Positions 18,694 through 28,524 of a DNA stretch of 64,000 nt are shown piece after piece. The notes below the pieces were generated by a model. The model was not told where the DNA came from, did no database searches, and saw only the letters and a program-made list of their open reading frames with translations. The stretch spans positions 682,001 through 746,000 of the forward strand of contig NZ_LRBG01000004.1 in the NCBI RefSeq assembly GCF_001580545.1, written 5' to 3'. This DNA is from Paraburkholderia monticola (GTDB lineage Bacteria > Pseudomonadota > Gammaproteobacteria > Burkholderiales > Burkholderiaceae). The number at the start of each line of letters is the position of its first letter. The first letter of the stretch is position 1. Both the position numbers and the translations under genes were made by a program.

Positions 18694-20211
18694 CTACAGA
18701 GACTTGCGCAGGTTGACTGCCGGGATTTTGAGCGCCTCACGGTATTTCGCAACGGTACGTCGTGCGACCACGAAGCCCTGTTCCGCCAGCAGTTCGGCTA
18801 TGCGACTGTCTGAAAGTGGCGATTTCGGGTTTTCCGCTCCTATCAGTTGTTTGATCAGCGCGCGAATGGCCGTGGAGGAGGCCGCGCCGCCGGTGTCCGT
18901 CGAAACGTGTGAGCCGAAAAAGAACTTGAATTCCAGCGTCCCGAATGGGGTCAGCATGTATTTACCGGTTGTCACACGCGAGACAGTCGACTCGTGTAGG
19001 CCCAGCGTATCAGCTATTTCCCGCAAAACCAAGGGGCGCATGGCAATTTCGCCGTGCACGAAAAAGCTCTTCTGACGCTCGACAATTGCCTGCGCAACCC
19101 GCAGGATCGTCTCGAAACGCTGCTGGATATTTTTGATCAGCCAGCGTGCTTCCTGAAGTTGCTGGCGCAACGAACCGCTGCCCGGATCGCCGCGGTTATT
19201 GCGCAGAATATTCGCATACAGATGGTTGATACGCAGCTTCGGCACCACCTCGGGATTCAGTTCCGCCTGCCAACCCTGTGCCGTTTTGCGCACCATGATG
19301 TCGGGCACCACGTAGTCCGCTTCGGCCTTGCCGTAGGCTGCGCCCGGAAATGGTTCGAGCGAGCGGATCAGCACATGCGCATCGCGCAAATCGTCATCGT
19401 TGGCCTTCAGGTGCTTGCGCAGGCGCGTGAAATCGCGCGCGGCGAGCAGCTCCAGGTAATGGCCGACAATGTCTAGCGCAAGCGTGCGCGTGGGCGATGG
19501 GTCGAGCCGCAGCAATTGCAGCTTCAGACATTCAGAGGCGGAGCGCCCGCCGACGCCAGGGGGGTCGAAGCTGTGCAGCAGTGCAAGCGCGGCGTTCAGT
19601 TCGTCGAGATCGACCTCGAGTTCTTCCGGCAGGTCGGCCAACACTTCTTCTAGCGTGGCGGCGAGATAGCCATCGTCGTCGAGCGATTCGATCAGGAAGG
19701 TGATGAGCGCGCGGTCGCGCTGGCTCGCCTGGGTGACGCGTAGTTGCGCCATCAGGTGGTCGCGCAGCGACGTGCTCGATTCGTGGATTTGCAGCGGAGG
19801 CAGGTCGTCGTCGTCCGACGCGTTCCCGGAGCGGCCATAGTCGTCGAGGTTCCACTGCGACGAGTCGCCGCCGCCGTCGCCCGCGAGGCCGTTGTATTCG
19901 TCGACACTCTGCGGATCGCCGCTTTCGGCGCGCTCGCCGTTGCCCTCCGACGATGCCGAGCCGTTGCTGGACATCGGATCGACCGGCGCGGAGGAGCCCG
20001 GTGTCTGGGCAATCACGGAACCGTCGCCCGCCACCCGCAATGGGCTCGCTATCCACTCGTCTTCGTTTTCGAGGAGCGGGTTTTGCGAGATCGCCATGGC
20101 GACTTCCTGCTGCAATTCGAGCGTCGACAACTGCAGCAGCCGGATAGACTGTTGCAGTTGCGGCGTCAGCGCAAGATGCTGCGATAGGCGGAGTTGGAGG
20201 CTGGCTTTCAT
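18694..20211 (-). CDS. rpoN: RpoN, RNA polymerase sigma-54 factor
   Basis: Sigma-54 directs transcription from -24/-12 promoters with AAA+ activators, typically for nitrogen, motility and related genes. The 505-residue protein has the glutamine/leucine-rich region I ([20 protein letters not shown]). An acidic Gly/Ser-rich region II follows (about residues 60-120). The core-binding domain comes next, and near the C-terminus the RpoN box [10 protein letters not shown]. The ATG at 20211 (MKASLQLRL) is the family start. lptB ends 190 bp upstream, behind a strong terminator. Confidence 0.96.
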   Translation of the reverse strand: MKASLQLRLSQHLALTPQLQQSIRLLQLSTLELQQEVAMAISQNPLLENEDEWIASPLRVAGDGSVIAQTPGSSAPVDPMSSNGSASSEGNGERAESGDPQSVDEYNGLAGDGGGDSSQWNLDDYGRSGNASDDDDLPPLQIHESSTSLRDHLMAQLRVTQASQRDRALITFLIESLDDDGYLAATLEEVLADLPEELEVDLDELNAALALLHSFDPPGVGGRSASECLKLQLLRLDPSPTRTLALDIVGHYLELLAARDFTRLRKHLKANDDDLRDAHVLIRSLEPFPGAAYGKAEADYVVPDIMVRKTAQGWQAELNPEVVPKLRINHLYANILRNNRGDPGSGSLRQQLQEARWLIKNIQQRFETILRVAQAIVERQKSFFVHGEIAMRPLVLREIADTLGLHESTVSRVTTGKYMLTPFGTLEFKFFFGSHVSTDTGGAASSTAIRALIKQLIGAENPKSPLSDSRIAELLAEQGFVVARRTVAKYREALKIPAVNLRKSL

Positions 20212-20346
20212 GGCAAGTTGAGATTCATTGTAGAGAGTTTGCCACGACCGCGATACCTTGCGGCACACGCAATTTACGGGTATGCGCCAATTGGCGCGCC
20301 GCACGGTGCCAGCCTGCGCCGCGGGAAAACGGATGTGCGGGTGCCG

Positions 20347-20395
20347 AAAAAACGGCGAACCCGGCCGCGCGCGTTCGCGAGGCCGGGTTCGCCGT
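20347..20395 (-). terminator. Intrinsic terminator of lptB
   Basis: A perfect 15-bp stem is formed by ACGGCGAACCCGGCC (20352-20366) and GGCCGGGTTCGCCGT (20381-20395), and the minus strand continues into TTTTTT. It ends the kds-lpt operon before rpoN. Confidence 0.9.
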
Positions 20396-20401
20396 GTGTG
20401 C

Positions 20402-21199
20402 TTACATGCGGAAGTGCTCGCCGAGATAGACGCGCCGCACGCTCTCGTTTTCGATGATGTCGCTGGGCGCGCCGGCGGCCAGCACGCTACCGTCGCTGAT
20501 GATGTACGCGTGATCGCAGATGCCGAGCGTCTCGCGCACGTTGTGGTCGGTAATCAGGACGCCGATATTGCGTTGCTTCAAAAACTTGACGATTTTCTGG
20601 ATTTCCAGCACCGCGATCGGATCGACGCCGGCAAACGGTTCGTCGAGCAGAATGAAGCTCGGGTTGGTTGCCAGCGCGCGTGCAATTTCAACCCGACGAC
20701 GCTCGCCGCCGGACAGCGACAACGCCGGATTATCACGCAGATGCGCGATCTGGAGTTCGTCGAGCAGCGCTTCGGTGCGTGATGTAATCGCCTCTTTGCT
20801 GAGGCGTTTGCCGTTTTCCTCGACCTGCAATTCCAGCACCGCGCGAATGTTTTGCTCGACGGTCAATTTGCGGAACACCGACGCTTCCTGCGGCAGATAC
20901 GACAGGCCCAGCGATGCGCGCTTATGGATGGGCAGCAGGCTGATCGACTTGCCGTCCAGATCGATCTCACCGGCGTCGAGCGGCACGAGGCCGACGATCA
21001 TGTAGAACGAGGTGGTCTTGCCCGCGCCGTTCGGACCGAGCAGGCCGACCACTTCGCCGCTCTTCACGTCGAGCGACACGTCCTTGACGACCGTGCGCGA
21101 GCCATAGCGCTTCTTCAGATTGCGCACGACCAGCGAGCTGCTGGTGCCGGCCGGCTTGCGATGGGGGAGGGGCGTGATTGTGCTGCTGACGGTGCTCAC
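20402..21199 (-). CDS. lptB: LptB, LPS export ABC transporter ATPase
   Basis: LptB powers extraction of lipopolysaccharide from the inner membrane with LptFG and LptC. The 265-residue ABC ATPase has Walker [10 protein letters not shown] near residue 55, signature [15 protein letters not shown] near residue 163 and Walker [14 protein letters not shown], followed by the H-loop ITDHNVRE. A nonconserved 20-residue N-terminal extension precedes the ABC core. Its start overlaps the lptA stop by 4 bases, so the two are translationally coupled. Confidence 0.97.
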   Translation of the reverse strand: MSTVSSTITPLPHRKPAGTSSSLVVRNLKKRYGSRTVVKDVSLDVKSGEVVGLLGPNGAGKTTSFYMIVGLVPLDAGEIDLDGKSISLLPIHKRASLGLSYLPQEASVFRKLTVEQNIRAVLELQVEENGKRLSKEAITSRTEALLDELQIAHLRDNPALSLSGGERRRVEIARALATNPSFILLDEPFAGVDPIAVLEIQKIVKFLKQRNIGVLITDHNVRETLGICDHAYIISDGSVLAAGAPSDIIENESVRRVYLGEHFRM

Positions 21200-21867
21200 T
21201 GGTTCGGCGCTCCCTGGATCGAGGTGGACGGCGCGAGCGTGGCCGACGCGCCGGTCAGCGGCGCGGCGCCGCCGTTACGCGGCGCCAGCATCGCGCGTAC
21301 GCGGCCGGTCGGGTTGCCCGGGCCGGCGACGTCCTTGCCCGCCTTCGCGGTATAGAAGTCGTTCTGGCCGTCGTAGGTGATCACGCTGCCGTGCACCTGG
21401 TCGAGCAGCGTCGTCAGGCCCTGCAGGCGGCGCACCGTCGCGTTGGTGGTGAGCGTGGTCAGGTCCTGCTTGCCGTCGTAGTCGATACGGATGGCCGTGC
21501 CTTCGATGTACTCGTCGAGGCCTTCGCGCTTCTGGCGGAAATACGACAGATTTCCGCCGCTCGAGATGCCGGTCGCGTACTGGTAGCCCTGCGCGTCTTG
21601 CGACACCTCGACACGATCGGCCTTGATCAGGATCGTGCCTTTGGTGGCGACCACGTGGCCGGTAAAGATGCTGACCTGCCGCAGGTCGTCGTAAGTCATG
21701 TTGTCCGCTTCGATGTTCAGCGGCTTGTCCTTATCGGCGCGGTCCGCGTGCGCGAGCGGCGCGAAGCCGACGAGCGGCAGCGCGACGACGAGCGCGGCGA
21801 GTCCGGCGCGGCACGCGGACAGCGCGCGCGAGCGGCCAGTTTCAAAACGGGGGAACGATTCGTTCAT
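21196..21867 (-). CDS. lptA: LptA, periplasmic LPS transport protein
   Basis: LptA forms the periplasmic bridge that carries LPS from LptC to LptD. The 223-residue precursor has a signal peptide ending PLAHA near residue 41. The OstA-like beta-jellyroll follows, with [20 protein letters not shown], the motif shared by this family, and [19 protein letters not shown]. It lies between lptC and lptB. The C-terminal 40 residues are low-complexity Ala/Pro/Ser. Confidence 0.94.
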   Translation of the reverse strand: MNESFPRFETGRSRALSACRAGLAALVVALPLVGFAPLAHADRADKDKPLNIEADNMTYDDLRQVSIFTGHVVATKGTILIKADRVEVSQDAQGYQYATGISSGGNLSYFRQKREGLDEYIEGTAIRIDYDGKQDLTTLTTNATVRRLQGLTTLLDQVHGSVITYDGQNDFYTAKAGKDVAGPGNPTGRVRAMLAPRNGGAAPLTGASATLAPSTSIQGAPNQ

Positions 21868-21906
21868 GCAGTCACGCCTGGAATGGATTACCCGGTATGC
21901 GCTGGG

Positions 21907-22494
21907 TTAGTGGCCGGAATCGGACGCGGCGATTGCGCCTCTTACATTGCCGAACAGCTGCATAAACCGGGTGACATTGTTGTATTTCATGCCGCTGGCA
22001 GTCATCACCGACATGCCGCGCTGAAGTTTAACTGGCTTTTCAGTCTCGATCACATCGTCGTTGACGAGGACCCTGAAATGCTCGGAATCAGCTTGCATCT
22101 GCGGATCGCCGCCGCCGGGTGCGCGCAGGATGCGCGCATTCTGGTACAGATTGACGATCGACGCGTCCGCGTTGACCGTGCCGGTGTCGCCGGTCGCGGT
22201 AACGATCGGCTTGCCGGGCTGGAACGCACGCATCGCCGGTTTGACGAGGTCGCTCATTTCGTCGTCCTCGTAATGGATCAACGACTGCGCGGTCAGCCGG
22301 TACTGCGTCGCGCCCGACTGGTCGAGTTCGGACACCGAAAAGTTATCCGCGAAGTAGTCGGGCGTGTGCTCCTTCGGGCGCACCTCGTCATCGCTCGTGC
22401 GCGGCAACGTGGCTTGCAGCAGCCACCACGTGATGCCGGCGAGTGCCGCCATCGCGACGAGCGGGATCAGTGAAGTCAGGCGAAACTGGTTCAT
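21907..22494 (-). CDS. lptC: LptC, inner-membrane LPS transport protein
   Basis: LptC anchors the LPS bridge to the LptBFG transporter. The 195-residue protein has one N-terminal membrane span (LTSLIPLVAMAALAGITWWL). A periplasmic LptC/DUF1239 jellyroll follows (DYFADNFSVSELDQSGATQY, MQADSEHFRVLVND). The ATG at 22494 overlaps the kdsC stop as ATGA. A longer open frame to 22524 is possible but would overlap kdsC further. Confidence 0.92.
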   Translation of the reverse strand: MNQFRLTSLIPLVAMAALAGITWWLLQATLPRTSDDEVRPKEHTPDYFADNFSVSELDQSGATQYRLTAQSLIHYEDDEMSDLVKPAMRAFQPGKPIVTATGDTGTVNADASIVNLYQNARILRAPGGGDPQMQADSEHFRVLVNDDVIETEKPVKLQRGMSVMTASGMKYNNVTRFMQLFGNVRGAIAASDSGH

Positions 22495-23051
22495 CCCACG
22501 AGGCCTCGCTGCTCGCCGCTGCACGCCGCCGCAAGCAGTGCTTCATATTTGTGCTGCGCGCGCAGCAGCGTGTCGCACACTTCGCGCGCCGCGCCGTAGC
22601 CGCCGCGTGCCTCGCTGACCCAGTGCGCGCGTGCGATCACCTCGGGATGCGAATTGGCCGGCGCGGCCGCGAAGCCGACCCGCAGCATCACCGCGAGATC
22701 GACCCAGTCGTCGCCCATATAGCCGCAGTCTTCGGCGGTGAGGCCGGTTTGCTGCAGCAGGTCGGCGAACGCCGCCGGCTTGTCCTGCACGCCCTGGTAG
22801 ACGTGCGTGATGTTCATTTCTTTTACCCGTGCCGCCACGATGCCGGACTGGCGCCCGGTGATGATCGCCGTTTCGATGCCGGCCTGGCGCAGCAGCTTCA
22901 TGCCGTGGCCGTCCATCGAGTTGAAGCCCTTCATCGTGTCGCCTTCCGCCGTGAACAGCAGACCGCCGTCGGTCAGCACGCCGTCGACGTCGAAAATCAT
23001 CAGCTTCACGCGGCTTGCGCGTTCAGTAGCGGTAGGAGGGGCCACGGTCAT
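22491..23051 (-). CDS. kdsC: KdsC, KDO 8-phosphate phosphatase
   Basis: KdsC hydrolyses KDO-8-phosphate to KDO for the LPS inner core. The 186-residue HAD phosphatase has motif I DVDGVLTDG near residue 21, motif II around IITGRQS and motif III/IV in CGYMGDDWVDLAVM. Like other KdsC it lacks a cap domain and probably forms a tetramer. The start overlaps the kdsD stop by one base (TGATG), and its stop overlaps lptC. Confidence 0.95.
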   Translation of the reverse strand: MTVAPPTATERASRVKLMIFDVDGVLTDGGLLFTAEGDTMKGFNSMDGHGMKLLRQAGIETAIITGRQSGIVAARVKEMNITHVYQGVQDKPAAFADLLQQTGLTAEDCGYMGDDWVDLAVMLRVGFAAAPANSHPEVIARAHWVSEARGGYGAAREVCDTLLRAQHKYEALLAAACSGEQRGLVG

Positions 23052-24034
23052 CAGATCACCTTCTTCGAAAACAGGTCGTGCATGTTGAGCGCGCCGATCA
23101 GCGTGCCCGTTTCGTCGACGACCAGCATCTGATTGATGCGATAGCGCTCCATCAGTTCCACGGCTTCGACCGCGAGATGGTCGGGACCGATCGTGCGCGG
23201 GCCGGCGGTCATCACCGAGGCGATCGGCAACTGGCGGAAATCGCCGTCGCGTTCGAGCACCCGGCGCAGGTCGCCGTCGGTGAAGATGCCCGTCACACGG
23301 CCTTCCTGGTCGACGATCGCGGTCATGCCCATGCGCTTCGCGGTCAACTGGAAAAGGGCGTCGCTGACGGTTGCCTCGGGCCTGACCTGCGGCAACTGGT
23401 CGCCGGTGCGCATGACGTCGCGCACGTAGGTGAGCAGGCGTCGGCCGAGCGCGCCGCCCGGATGCGAGCGCGCGAAGTCGTCGCGGCCGAAGCCGCGCGC
23501 GTCGAGCACCGCGACCGCGAGCGCGTCGCCGAGCGCGAGCGCGGCGGTGGTGCTGGCGGTGGGGGCGAGATTCATCGGGCAGGCTTCCTTCGCGACGGCG
23601 GAATTCAGATGGACGTCCGCGAGCTGCGCGAGGCTGGAGCCCGGACGGCCCGTCATCGCGATCAGCTTCGCGCCGATCCGCTTGATGAGCGGCAGGATCG
23701 CCATCAATTCCTCGGTTTCGCCTGAATTGGACAGCGCGAGGAATACGTCGTCGGCGGTGACCATGCCGAGGTCGCCGTGGCTCGCTTCCGCGGGATGCAC
23801 GAAGAACGCGGGCGTGCCGGTACTGGCCAGCGTGGCCGCGAGTTTGCGGGCCACGTGGCCGGATTTTCCGATGCCGGAGACGACCACGCGCCCACGGCAA
23901 CCCAGGATGAAATCGACCGCGCCGACGAAACTGTCGTCGAGCTGGTCGCGAAGCGCGCGCACGGCGTCCGCTTCGATGTCGAGCACGTCGCGAGCAAGCG
24001 TGAGTGCCCTGTCGCCATTGATTTTCGCTATCAT
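23051..24034 (-). CDS. kdsD: KdsD, D-arabinose 5-phosphate isomerase
   Basis: KdsD interconverts ribulose-5-phosphate and arabinose-5-phosphate, feeding KDO synthesis. The 327-residue protein has an N-terminal SIS domain (GIGKSGHVARKLAATLASTG, ALSNSGETEE). Two CBS domains follow (MRTGDQLPQVRPEATVSDAL and VMTAGPRTIGPDHLAVEA). The ATG at 24034 (MIAKINGDRAL) is chosen over one at 24100. It is the first gene of the kdsD-kdsC-lptC-lptA-lptB operon and diverges from the antiporter gene. Confidence 0.95.
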   Translation of the reverse strand: MIAKINGDRALTLARDVLDIEADAVRALRDQLDDSFVGAVDFILGCRGRVVVSGIGKSGHVARKLAATLASTGTPAFFVHPAEASHGDLGMVTADDVFLALSNSGETEELMAILPLIKRIGAKLIAMTGRPGSSLAQLADVHLNSAVAKEACPMNLAPTASTTAALALGDALAVAVLDARGFGRDDFARSHPGGALGRRLLTYVRDVMRTGDQLPQVRPEATVSDALFQLTAKRMGMTAIVDQEGRVTGIFTDGDLRRVLERDGDFRQLPIASVMTAGPRTIGPDHLAVEAVELMERYRINQMLVVDETGTLIGALNMHDLFSKKVI

Positions 24035-24238
24035 GCGCGGAGTATAGCAAAGGCGCCTGTTCGCCGCGCCGGGCCTGCTGTGCCGAGCCGCTGTCTTCAT
24101 CGGCTCCCGATAATCTCTTTTGCAGCTGCTTTGCGGTTCTTTAGCAGCTTTTTACCGGCCCGATCAATCATGTCGCACGGCGTTCTCGTGCGCGGTTCCG
24201 CTGACGAACGAGGACGCTTCACCCATGCGTTTTTGCCG

Positions 24239-26236
24239 ATGATTTCCCCGCTCGAAATGACACTGTTCCTGCTGCTGGCATCGGTGGCAGGCGTGGTGAT
24301 CTTTCGCTTCCTTAATCTGCCGCCGATGCTCGGCTACCTGACGGTCGGCATCGTCGTCGGGCCGCACGCGTTCGGACTGATTCCCGATTCGGCGGGCGCG
24401 CAGAATCTGGCGGAATTCGGCGTCGTGTTCCTGATGTTCTCGATCGGGCTCGAGTTTTCGCTCGCCAAGCTGCGCACGATGCGCCGGCTCGTGTTCGGAC
24501 TCGGTCTGCTGCAGGTGATCGGCACGGTCGCGGTGGCCGTGTCGCTCGGCTTCGTGCTCGAGCGTTGGGTGCATATCACGTGGCAGGCGAGCGTTGCGCT
24601 GGGCGGCGCGCTGGCGATGTCGTCGACGGCGATCGTCAGCAAGATGCTCGCGGAGCGGCTCGAAATCGAAACCGAGCACGGCCGCAACATTTTCGGCGTG
24701 CTGCTGTTTCAGGATCTCGCGGTGGTGCCGCTGCTGATCATCATCTCGGCGCTCGGCGGCCGCTCGGAGAATCTGGTCAGCGCGCTCGGCGTCGCGGCGA
24801 TCAAGATCGTCGTGGCCCTCGCGCTGCTGCTGATCGTCGGGCAGCGCTTCATGACGCGCTGGTTCAACGTGGTCGCGCGACGCCGCTCGCAGGAGCTGTT
24901 CATACTCAATCTGCTGCTGGTGACGCTCGGCGCCGCGTTCATCACCGACAAATTCGGCCTGTCGCTCGCGCTCGGCGCGTTCATCGCCGGCATGCTGATC
25001 GCCGAGACGCCGTACCGGCATCAGGTGGAAGAGGACATCAAGCCGTTTCGCGACGTGCTGCTCGGGCTCTTCTTCGTGACCACCGGCATGCTGCTCAATC
25101 CGCGTGTGATCTGGGAGCATCCGCTGATCGTGCTGGCGTTTTTCCTCGGCCCGGTGCTGCTGAAGATGGTCATGATTACCGGCCTTGCGCGGCTTTTCGG
25201 CGCGACGCCGGGCGTCGCGATGCGCACCGGCATCGGTCTCGCCCAGGCGGGCGAGTTCGGCTTCGTGCTGCTGAACCTGATCCTCGACCGGCATCTGGTC
25301 GACGCGACGCTGTTGCAGGCGATTCTCGCCGCGATGCTGCTGTCGATGCTCGCCGCGCCGTTCATGATCCAGAACGCGGACCGCGTCGTGCTGCGGCTGT
25401 CGTCGACCGAATGGATGATGCAGTCGTTGCAAATGACGCGCATCGCGACGCAAAGCCTCAAGCAAAGCGGCCACGTGATCATCTGCGGCTACGGCCGTGC
25501 CGGGCAGAACCTCGCGCGCATGCTCGAGCATGAAGGGCTCTCGTATGTCGCGCTCGACCTCGATCCCGACCGCGTCGCGGCGGCCGCGGCGGCCGGCGAA
25601 TCGGTCGTGTTCGGCGACGCGGGGCGGCGCGAGTCGCTGCTCGCCGCGGGCCTGCATCGCGCGGGCGCGATCGCGATCACCTACGCGAACACGCCATCGG
25701 CAATGCGGGTCTTGCACAACATTCACGAGATGGAGCCGACGCTGCCGGTGATCGTGCGTACCGTCGATGACGCCGATCTGGAGAAACTGCTCGCCGCCGG
25801 CGCGACGGAGGTGATTCCGGAGATCGTCGAGGGCAGCCTGATGCTCGCATCGCACACGCTCGTCGTGATGGGCGTGCCGATGCGGCGCGTGGTGCGGCGC
25901 GTCGAGGAGATGCGCGACGAACGCTACGCGCTGCTGCGCGGCTATTTCCACGGCGCCGACGACATCGACGACGACGACGGCCACGAGCAGGTGCGGCTAC
26001 AATCGGTGCCGGTCGACGAGAGCGCCGATGCGGTGGGCCGCACGCTCGCCGAACTGGGTCTGTTCGAGCTCGGCGTCGAAGTGACCGCGATCCGCCGGCA
26101 CGGCATCCGCGGAGTCGAGCCGGACCCGTCGACGAAACTGCGCGCGAGCGACATCGTGGTGCTGCGCGGCCTGCCGGAGCAACTGGCGCAAGCCGAGGAG
26201 CGGCTGTCGAAGCATCGCCGCGCCGCCGCGGCGTGA
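24239..26236 (+). CDS. CPA2-family cation/proton antiporter with RCK domains (KefB/YbaL-like)
   Basis: This protein of about 665 residues has an N-terminal Na+/H+ exchanger domain of some 12 membrane spans (LGYLTVGIVVGPHAFGL, GVVFLMFSIGLEFSLAKL). From residue 411 a TrkA-N (RCK) domain follows with the NAD-binding motif HVIICGYGRAGQNLARML. A TrkA-C domain lies at about residues 570-655. The architecture matches glutathione- or nucleotide-gated potassium efflux and YbaL-type transporters; the ion is not certain. The start MISPLEMTLF was chosen; an in-frame ATG at 24170 is an alternative. It diverges from kdsD. Confidence 0.88.
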   Translation: MISPLEMTLFLLLASVAGVVIFRFLNLPPMLGYLTVGIVVGPHAFGLIPDSAGAQNLAEFGVVFLMFSIGLEFSLAKLRTMRRLVFGLGLLQVIGTVAVAVSLGFVLERWVHITWQASVALGGALAMSSTAIVSKMLAERLEIETEHGRNIFGVLLFQDLAVVPLLIIISALGGRSENLVSALGVAAIKIVVALALLLIVGQRFMTRWFNVVARRRSQELFILNLLLVTLGAAFITDKFGLSLALGAFIAGMLIAETPYRHQVEEDIKPFRDVLLGLFFVTTGMLLNPRVIWEHPLIVLAFFLGPVLLKMVMITGLARLFGATPGVAMRTGIGLAQAGEFGFVLLNLILDRHLVDATLLQAILAAMLLSMLAAPFMIQNADRVVLRLSSTEWMMQSLQMTRIATQSLKQSGHVIICGYGRAGQNLARMLEHEGLSYVALDLDPDRVAAAAAAGESVVFGDAGRRESLLAAGLHRAGAIAITYANTPSAMRVLHNIHEMEPTLPVIVRTVDDADLEKLLAAGATEVIPEIVEGSLMLASHTLVVMGVPMRRVVRRVEEMRDERYALLRGYFHGADDIDDDDGHEQVRLQSVPVDESADAVGRTLAELGLFELGVEVTAIRRHGIRGVEPDPSTKLRASDIVVLRGLPEQLAQAEERLSKHRRAAAA

Positions 26237-26317
26237 ACCCGTGAACCGGGCCCGTTCGGTCGGGCGACCCTGATTCAAGCTTTTCACCGGACCCGTCGAG
26301 GTCCATCCGGAGACATC

Positions 26318-26884
26318 ATGTCCAACGCGCTCGCGAGCGCGCCGCTCGATGCGGCCGACTACATCAGAAGCCACATTCGCACGGTGCCGGACTGGCCGCA
26401 GCCCGGCGTGCAGTTCCGCGACATCACGCCGCTGTTGCAGGAGCCGAAGTCGCTGCGCATTCTGATCGACCTGTTCGTGCAGCGCTATATCGACGCGAAG
26501 CTCGACTACATCGCCGGGCTCGATGCGCGCGGCTTCATCTTCGGGCCGATCCTCGCGCACGAGCTGAGCATCGGCTTCATCCCGATTCGCAAGGCGGGCA
26601 AGCTGCCGTACAAGCGCATCTCGCAATCGTACGAGCTCGAGTACGGCACCGCGACCGTCGAGATTCACGAGGATGCGTGCGAGCCGGGCGACCGCGTCGT
26701 GATCATCGACGATCTGATCGCGACCGGCGGCACGATGATGGCCGGCAAGATGCTGCTCGAGCGGCTCGGCGCGGTCGTCGTGGAAGGCGCGGCGATCGTC
26801 GATCTGCCGGAGCTGGGCGGCTCGAAGCTGCTGGGCGAGGGCGGTCTCGCGCTCTACACGGTGACGAGTTTCGACGGTCATTGA
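26318..26884 (+). CDS. apt: Apt, adenine phosphoribosyltransferase
   Basis: Apt salvages adenine to AMP using PRPP. The 188-residue protein shows the family motifs [17 protein letters not shown] and the PRPP-binding loop [13 protein letters not shown] near residues 127-139. The gene lies about 80 bp after the antiporter and 60 bp before a LysE-family exporter on the same strand. Confidence 0.96.
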   Translation: MSNALASAPLDAADYIRSHIRTVPDWPQPGVQFRDITPLLQEPKSLRILIDLFVQRYIDAKLDYIAGLDARGFIFGPILAHELSIGFIPIRKAGKLPYKRISQSYELEYGTATVEIHEDACEPGDRVVIIDDLIATGGTMMAGKMLLERLGAVVVEGAAIVDLPELGGSKLLGEGGLALYTVTSFDGH

Positions 26885-26943
26885 GCCGGACGCTTTTTGC
26901 GCTGTCCGAGCAGCAAGAGTCGCCCAACCAGAAGGTCACAACA

Positions 26944-27558
26944 ATGCCCAACTTCCTGCTGTTTCTCGCCACCTCGATCGCGATCACCGTGGCGCCCGGC
27001 CCGGACAATCTACAGGTACTCGCGCGCGGCATCTCCCAGGGCCGCGCGGCGGGCCTCGTCGCCGCGCTTGGCTTTGCCGCCGGCATCACGTTTCACACGA
27101 CGCTCGCCGCGCTCGGCGTCGCCGCGCTGCTGCGCTCGTCGCCGCTTGCGTTCGAAGCGATCAAGCTCGCCGGCGCCGCGTATCTGGTGTGGATCGGCAT
27201 CAAGGCGTTGCGCAGCCAGGGGCTCGCGACCGCGCATGAGCGCGCACCGCAGCCGCTTTCGACGGTGTTTCGCCAGAGCGTGCTCGGCAATCTGATGAAC
27301 CCGAAGGTCACGCTGTTCTTCGTCGTGTTTCTGCCGCAGTTCGTGCAGCCGCATGGCACGCAAAGCGTGACCGTGCAGATGCTGGAGCTCGGCGTGCTAT
27401 TCATGTTGCAGACCGTCGTGGTGTTTTCGCTGTTCGGCGTGTGCGCGGGAATCATCGGCGGCTGGCTCAGACGGCGGCCGCGCGTGGGCCTGTGGCTCGA
27501 TCGCGTGGCCGGTGCGACGTTCATCGCGATCGGGATTCGCGTCGCGTTGCGCGACTGA
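26944..27558 (+). CDS. LysE/RhtB-family amino-acid exporter
   Basis: This 204-residue inner-membrane protein has about six hydrophobic segments and the family N-terminus SIAITVAPGPDNLQVLARG. QSVLGNLMNPKVTLFFVVFLPQF, a hallmark of the RhtB branch, lies near residue 120. Substrates of such exporters are typically threonine, homoserine or other amino acids; the substrate here is not determined. The ATG at 26944 follows an AGAAGG ribosome-binding site. Confidence 0.9.
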   Translation: MPNFLLFLATSIAITVAPGPDNLQVLARGISQGRAAGLVAALGFAAGITFHTTLAALGVAALLRSSPLAFEAIKLAGAAYLVWIGIKALRSQGLATAHERAPQPLSTVFRQSVLGNLMNPKVTLFFVVFLPQFVQPHGTQSVTVQMLELGVLFMLQTVVVFSLFGVCAGIIGGWLRRRPRVGLWLDRVAGATFIAIGIRVALRD

Positions 27559-27586
27559 CGCGCCGCCGGACAGTTTGGAGTTTTCG

Positions 27587-28453
27587 ATGACTTTGCCTTG
27601 CATCACCGCCGCGCGCCGCTTCGACGTGAACGCGCATCGACCGTTTCTGATCGGCGCCGAACAGGTCGGCTGGATTCGCGAAAGCGACGTGCCGCGGCTC
27701 GCGCGTTGGCCCGACGTGTTCGAGATCGCGAACGACAGCGTGGCGCTCGCCACCGCCTTCGATACCGTCGATCTGCGCAGCGCGGCGCTCGCTTCCGTGA
27801 TCGGCGCGCTCGCCGCCGATGGCTGCATCCCCGGCTGGCGCGACGAAACCTACGCGATCCGCAACGCGTTCGACGCACCGCCGCTCGCGTATATCGAGCG
27901 TGCGGCGTCGCGCTTCTTCGGCACGATGACCTACGCGGTGCATCTGAACGGCGTCGTAGAATACGCGGAGGGTGGCGCACCCTTTGGCGGGCCCCCGCAA
28001 TTGTGGATCGCGCGCCGCAGCGACACGAAGGCGACCGACCCCGGCATGCTCGACAATGTCGTCGCGGGCGGGATCGGCTGGGGCTTCGGCATCGCCGAGA
28101 CGATCGTCAAGGAGTGCTGGGAAGAAGCGGGTATTCCGGCCGAGATTGCGTCGCGTGCCGTGGCGGGCCGCACCGCGCACGTGCTGCAATCGCTGCCGGA
28201 AGGCACTCAGGCCGAGCAGATTTTCATCTACGACCTCGCGTTGCCCGCCGACTTCGCGCCGCGCAACCAGGACGGCGAAGTGGGCGAACACCGGCTCGCG
28301 CGCATCGACGAAGTCGCGCGCTGGATCGAGGAGGGCGCGCTGACCGTCGATGCCAGTCTCGCGACGCTCGATTGCCTGCTGCGCCGCCGCTGGATCGACG
28401 AGGACGCGTGCGAAGGCATCACCGCGCTGTTCGTGCCGCCGCCGCTTGGCTAG
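27587..28453 (+). CDS. DUF4743/Nudix hydrolase, thiamine-pyrophosphate-associated type
   Basis: The 288-residue protein has an N-terminal DUF4743-like region (about residues 5-120). A Nudix domain follows whose box runs from GGIGWGFGIAE to VKECWEEAGI near residues 165-187, keeping the KE/EE metal-binding pair. This architecture matches the fungal and bacterial proteins annotated as thiamine pyrophosphokinase-related Nudix enzymes, some of which hydrolyse damaged thiamine diphosphate analogues. The substrate is inferred from family only. GGAG precedes the ATG at 27587. Confidence 0.85.
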   Translation: MTLPCITAARRFDVNAHRPFLIGAEQVGWIRESDVPRLARWPDVFEIANDSVALATAFDTVDLRSAALASVIGALAADGCIPGWRDETYAIRNAFDAPPLAYIERAASRFFGTMTYAVHLNGVVEYAEGGAPFGGPPQLWIARRSDTKATDPGMLDNVVAGGIGWGFGIAETIVKECWEEAGIPAEIASRAVAGRTAHVLQSLPEGTQAEQIFIYDLALPADFAPRNQDGEVGEHRLARIDEVARWIEEGALTVDASLATLDCLLRRRWIDEDACEGITALFVPPPLG

Positions 28454-28524
28454 CCTGGACTCGCCTCGCGCCGCCAGTACGCACTGAAACAAACCACGCA
28501 TTGAAGAAGGGAGTCACCGAGGTC

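Noticed and set aside
24164-25984. A 606-codon minus-strand frame over the antiporter gene
   Set aside because: The translation is extremely His/Arg/Gln-rich with no fold-like pattern. The plus strand encodes a complete membrane antiporter with an RCK domain.
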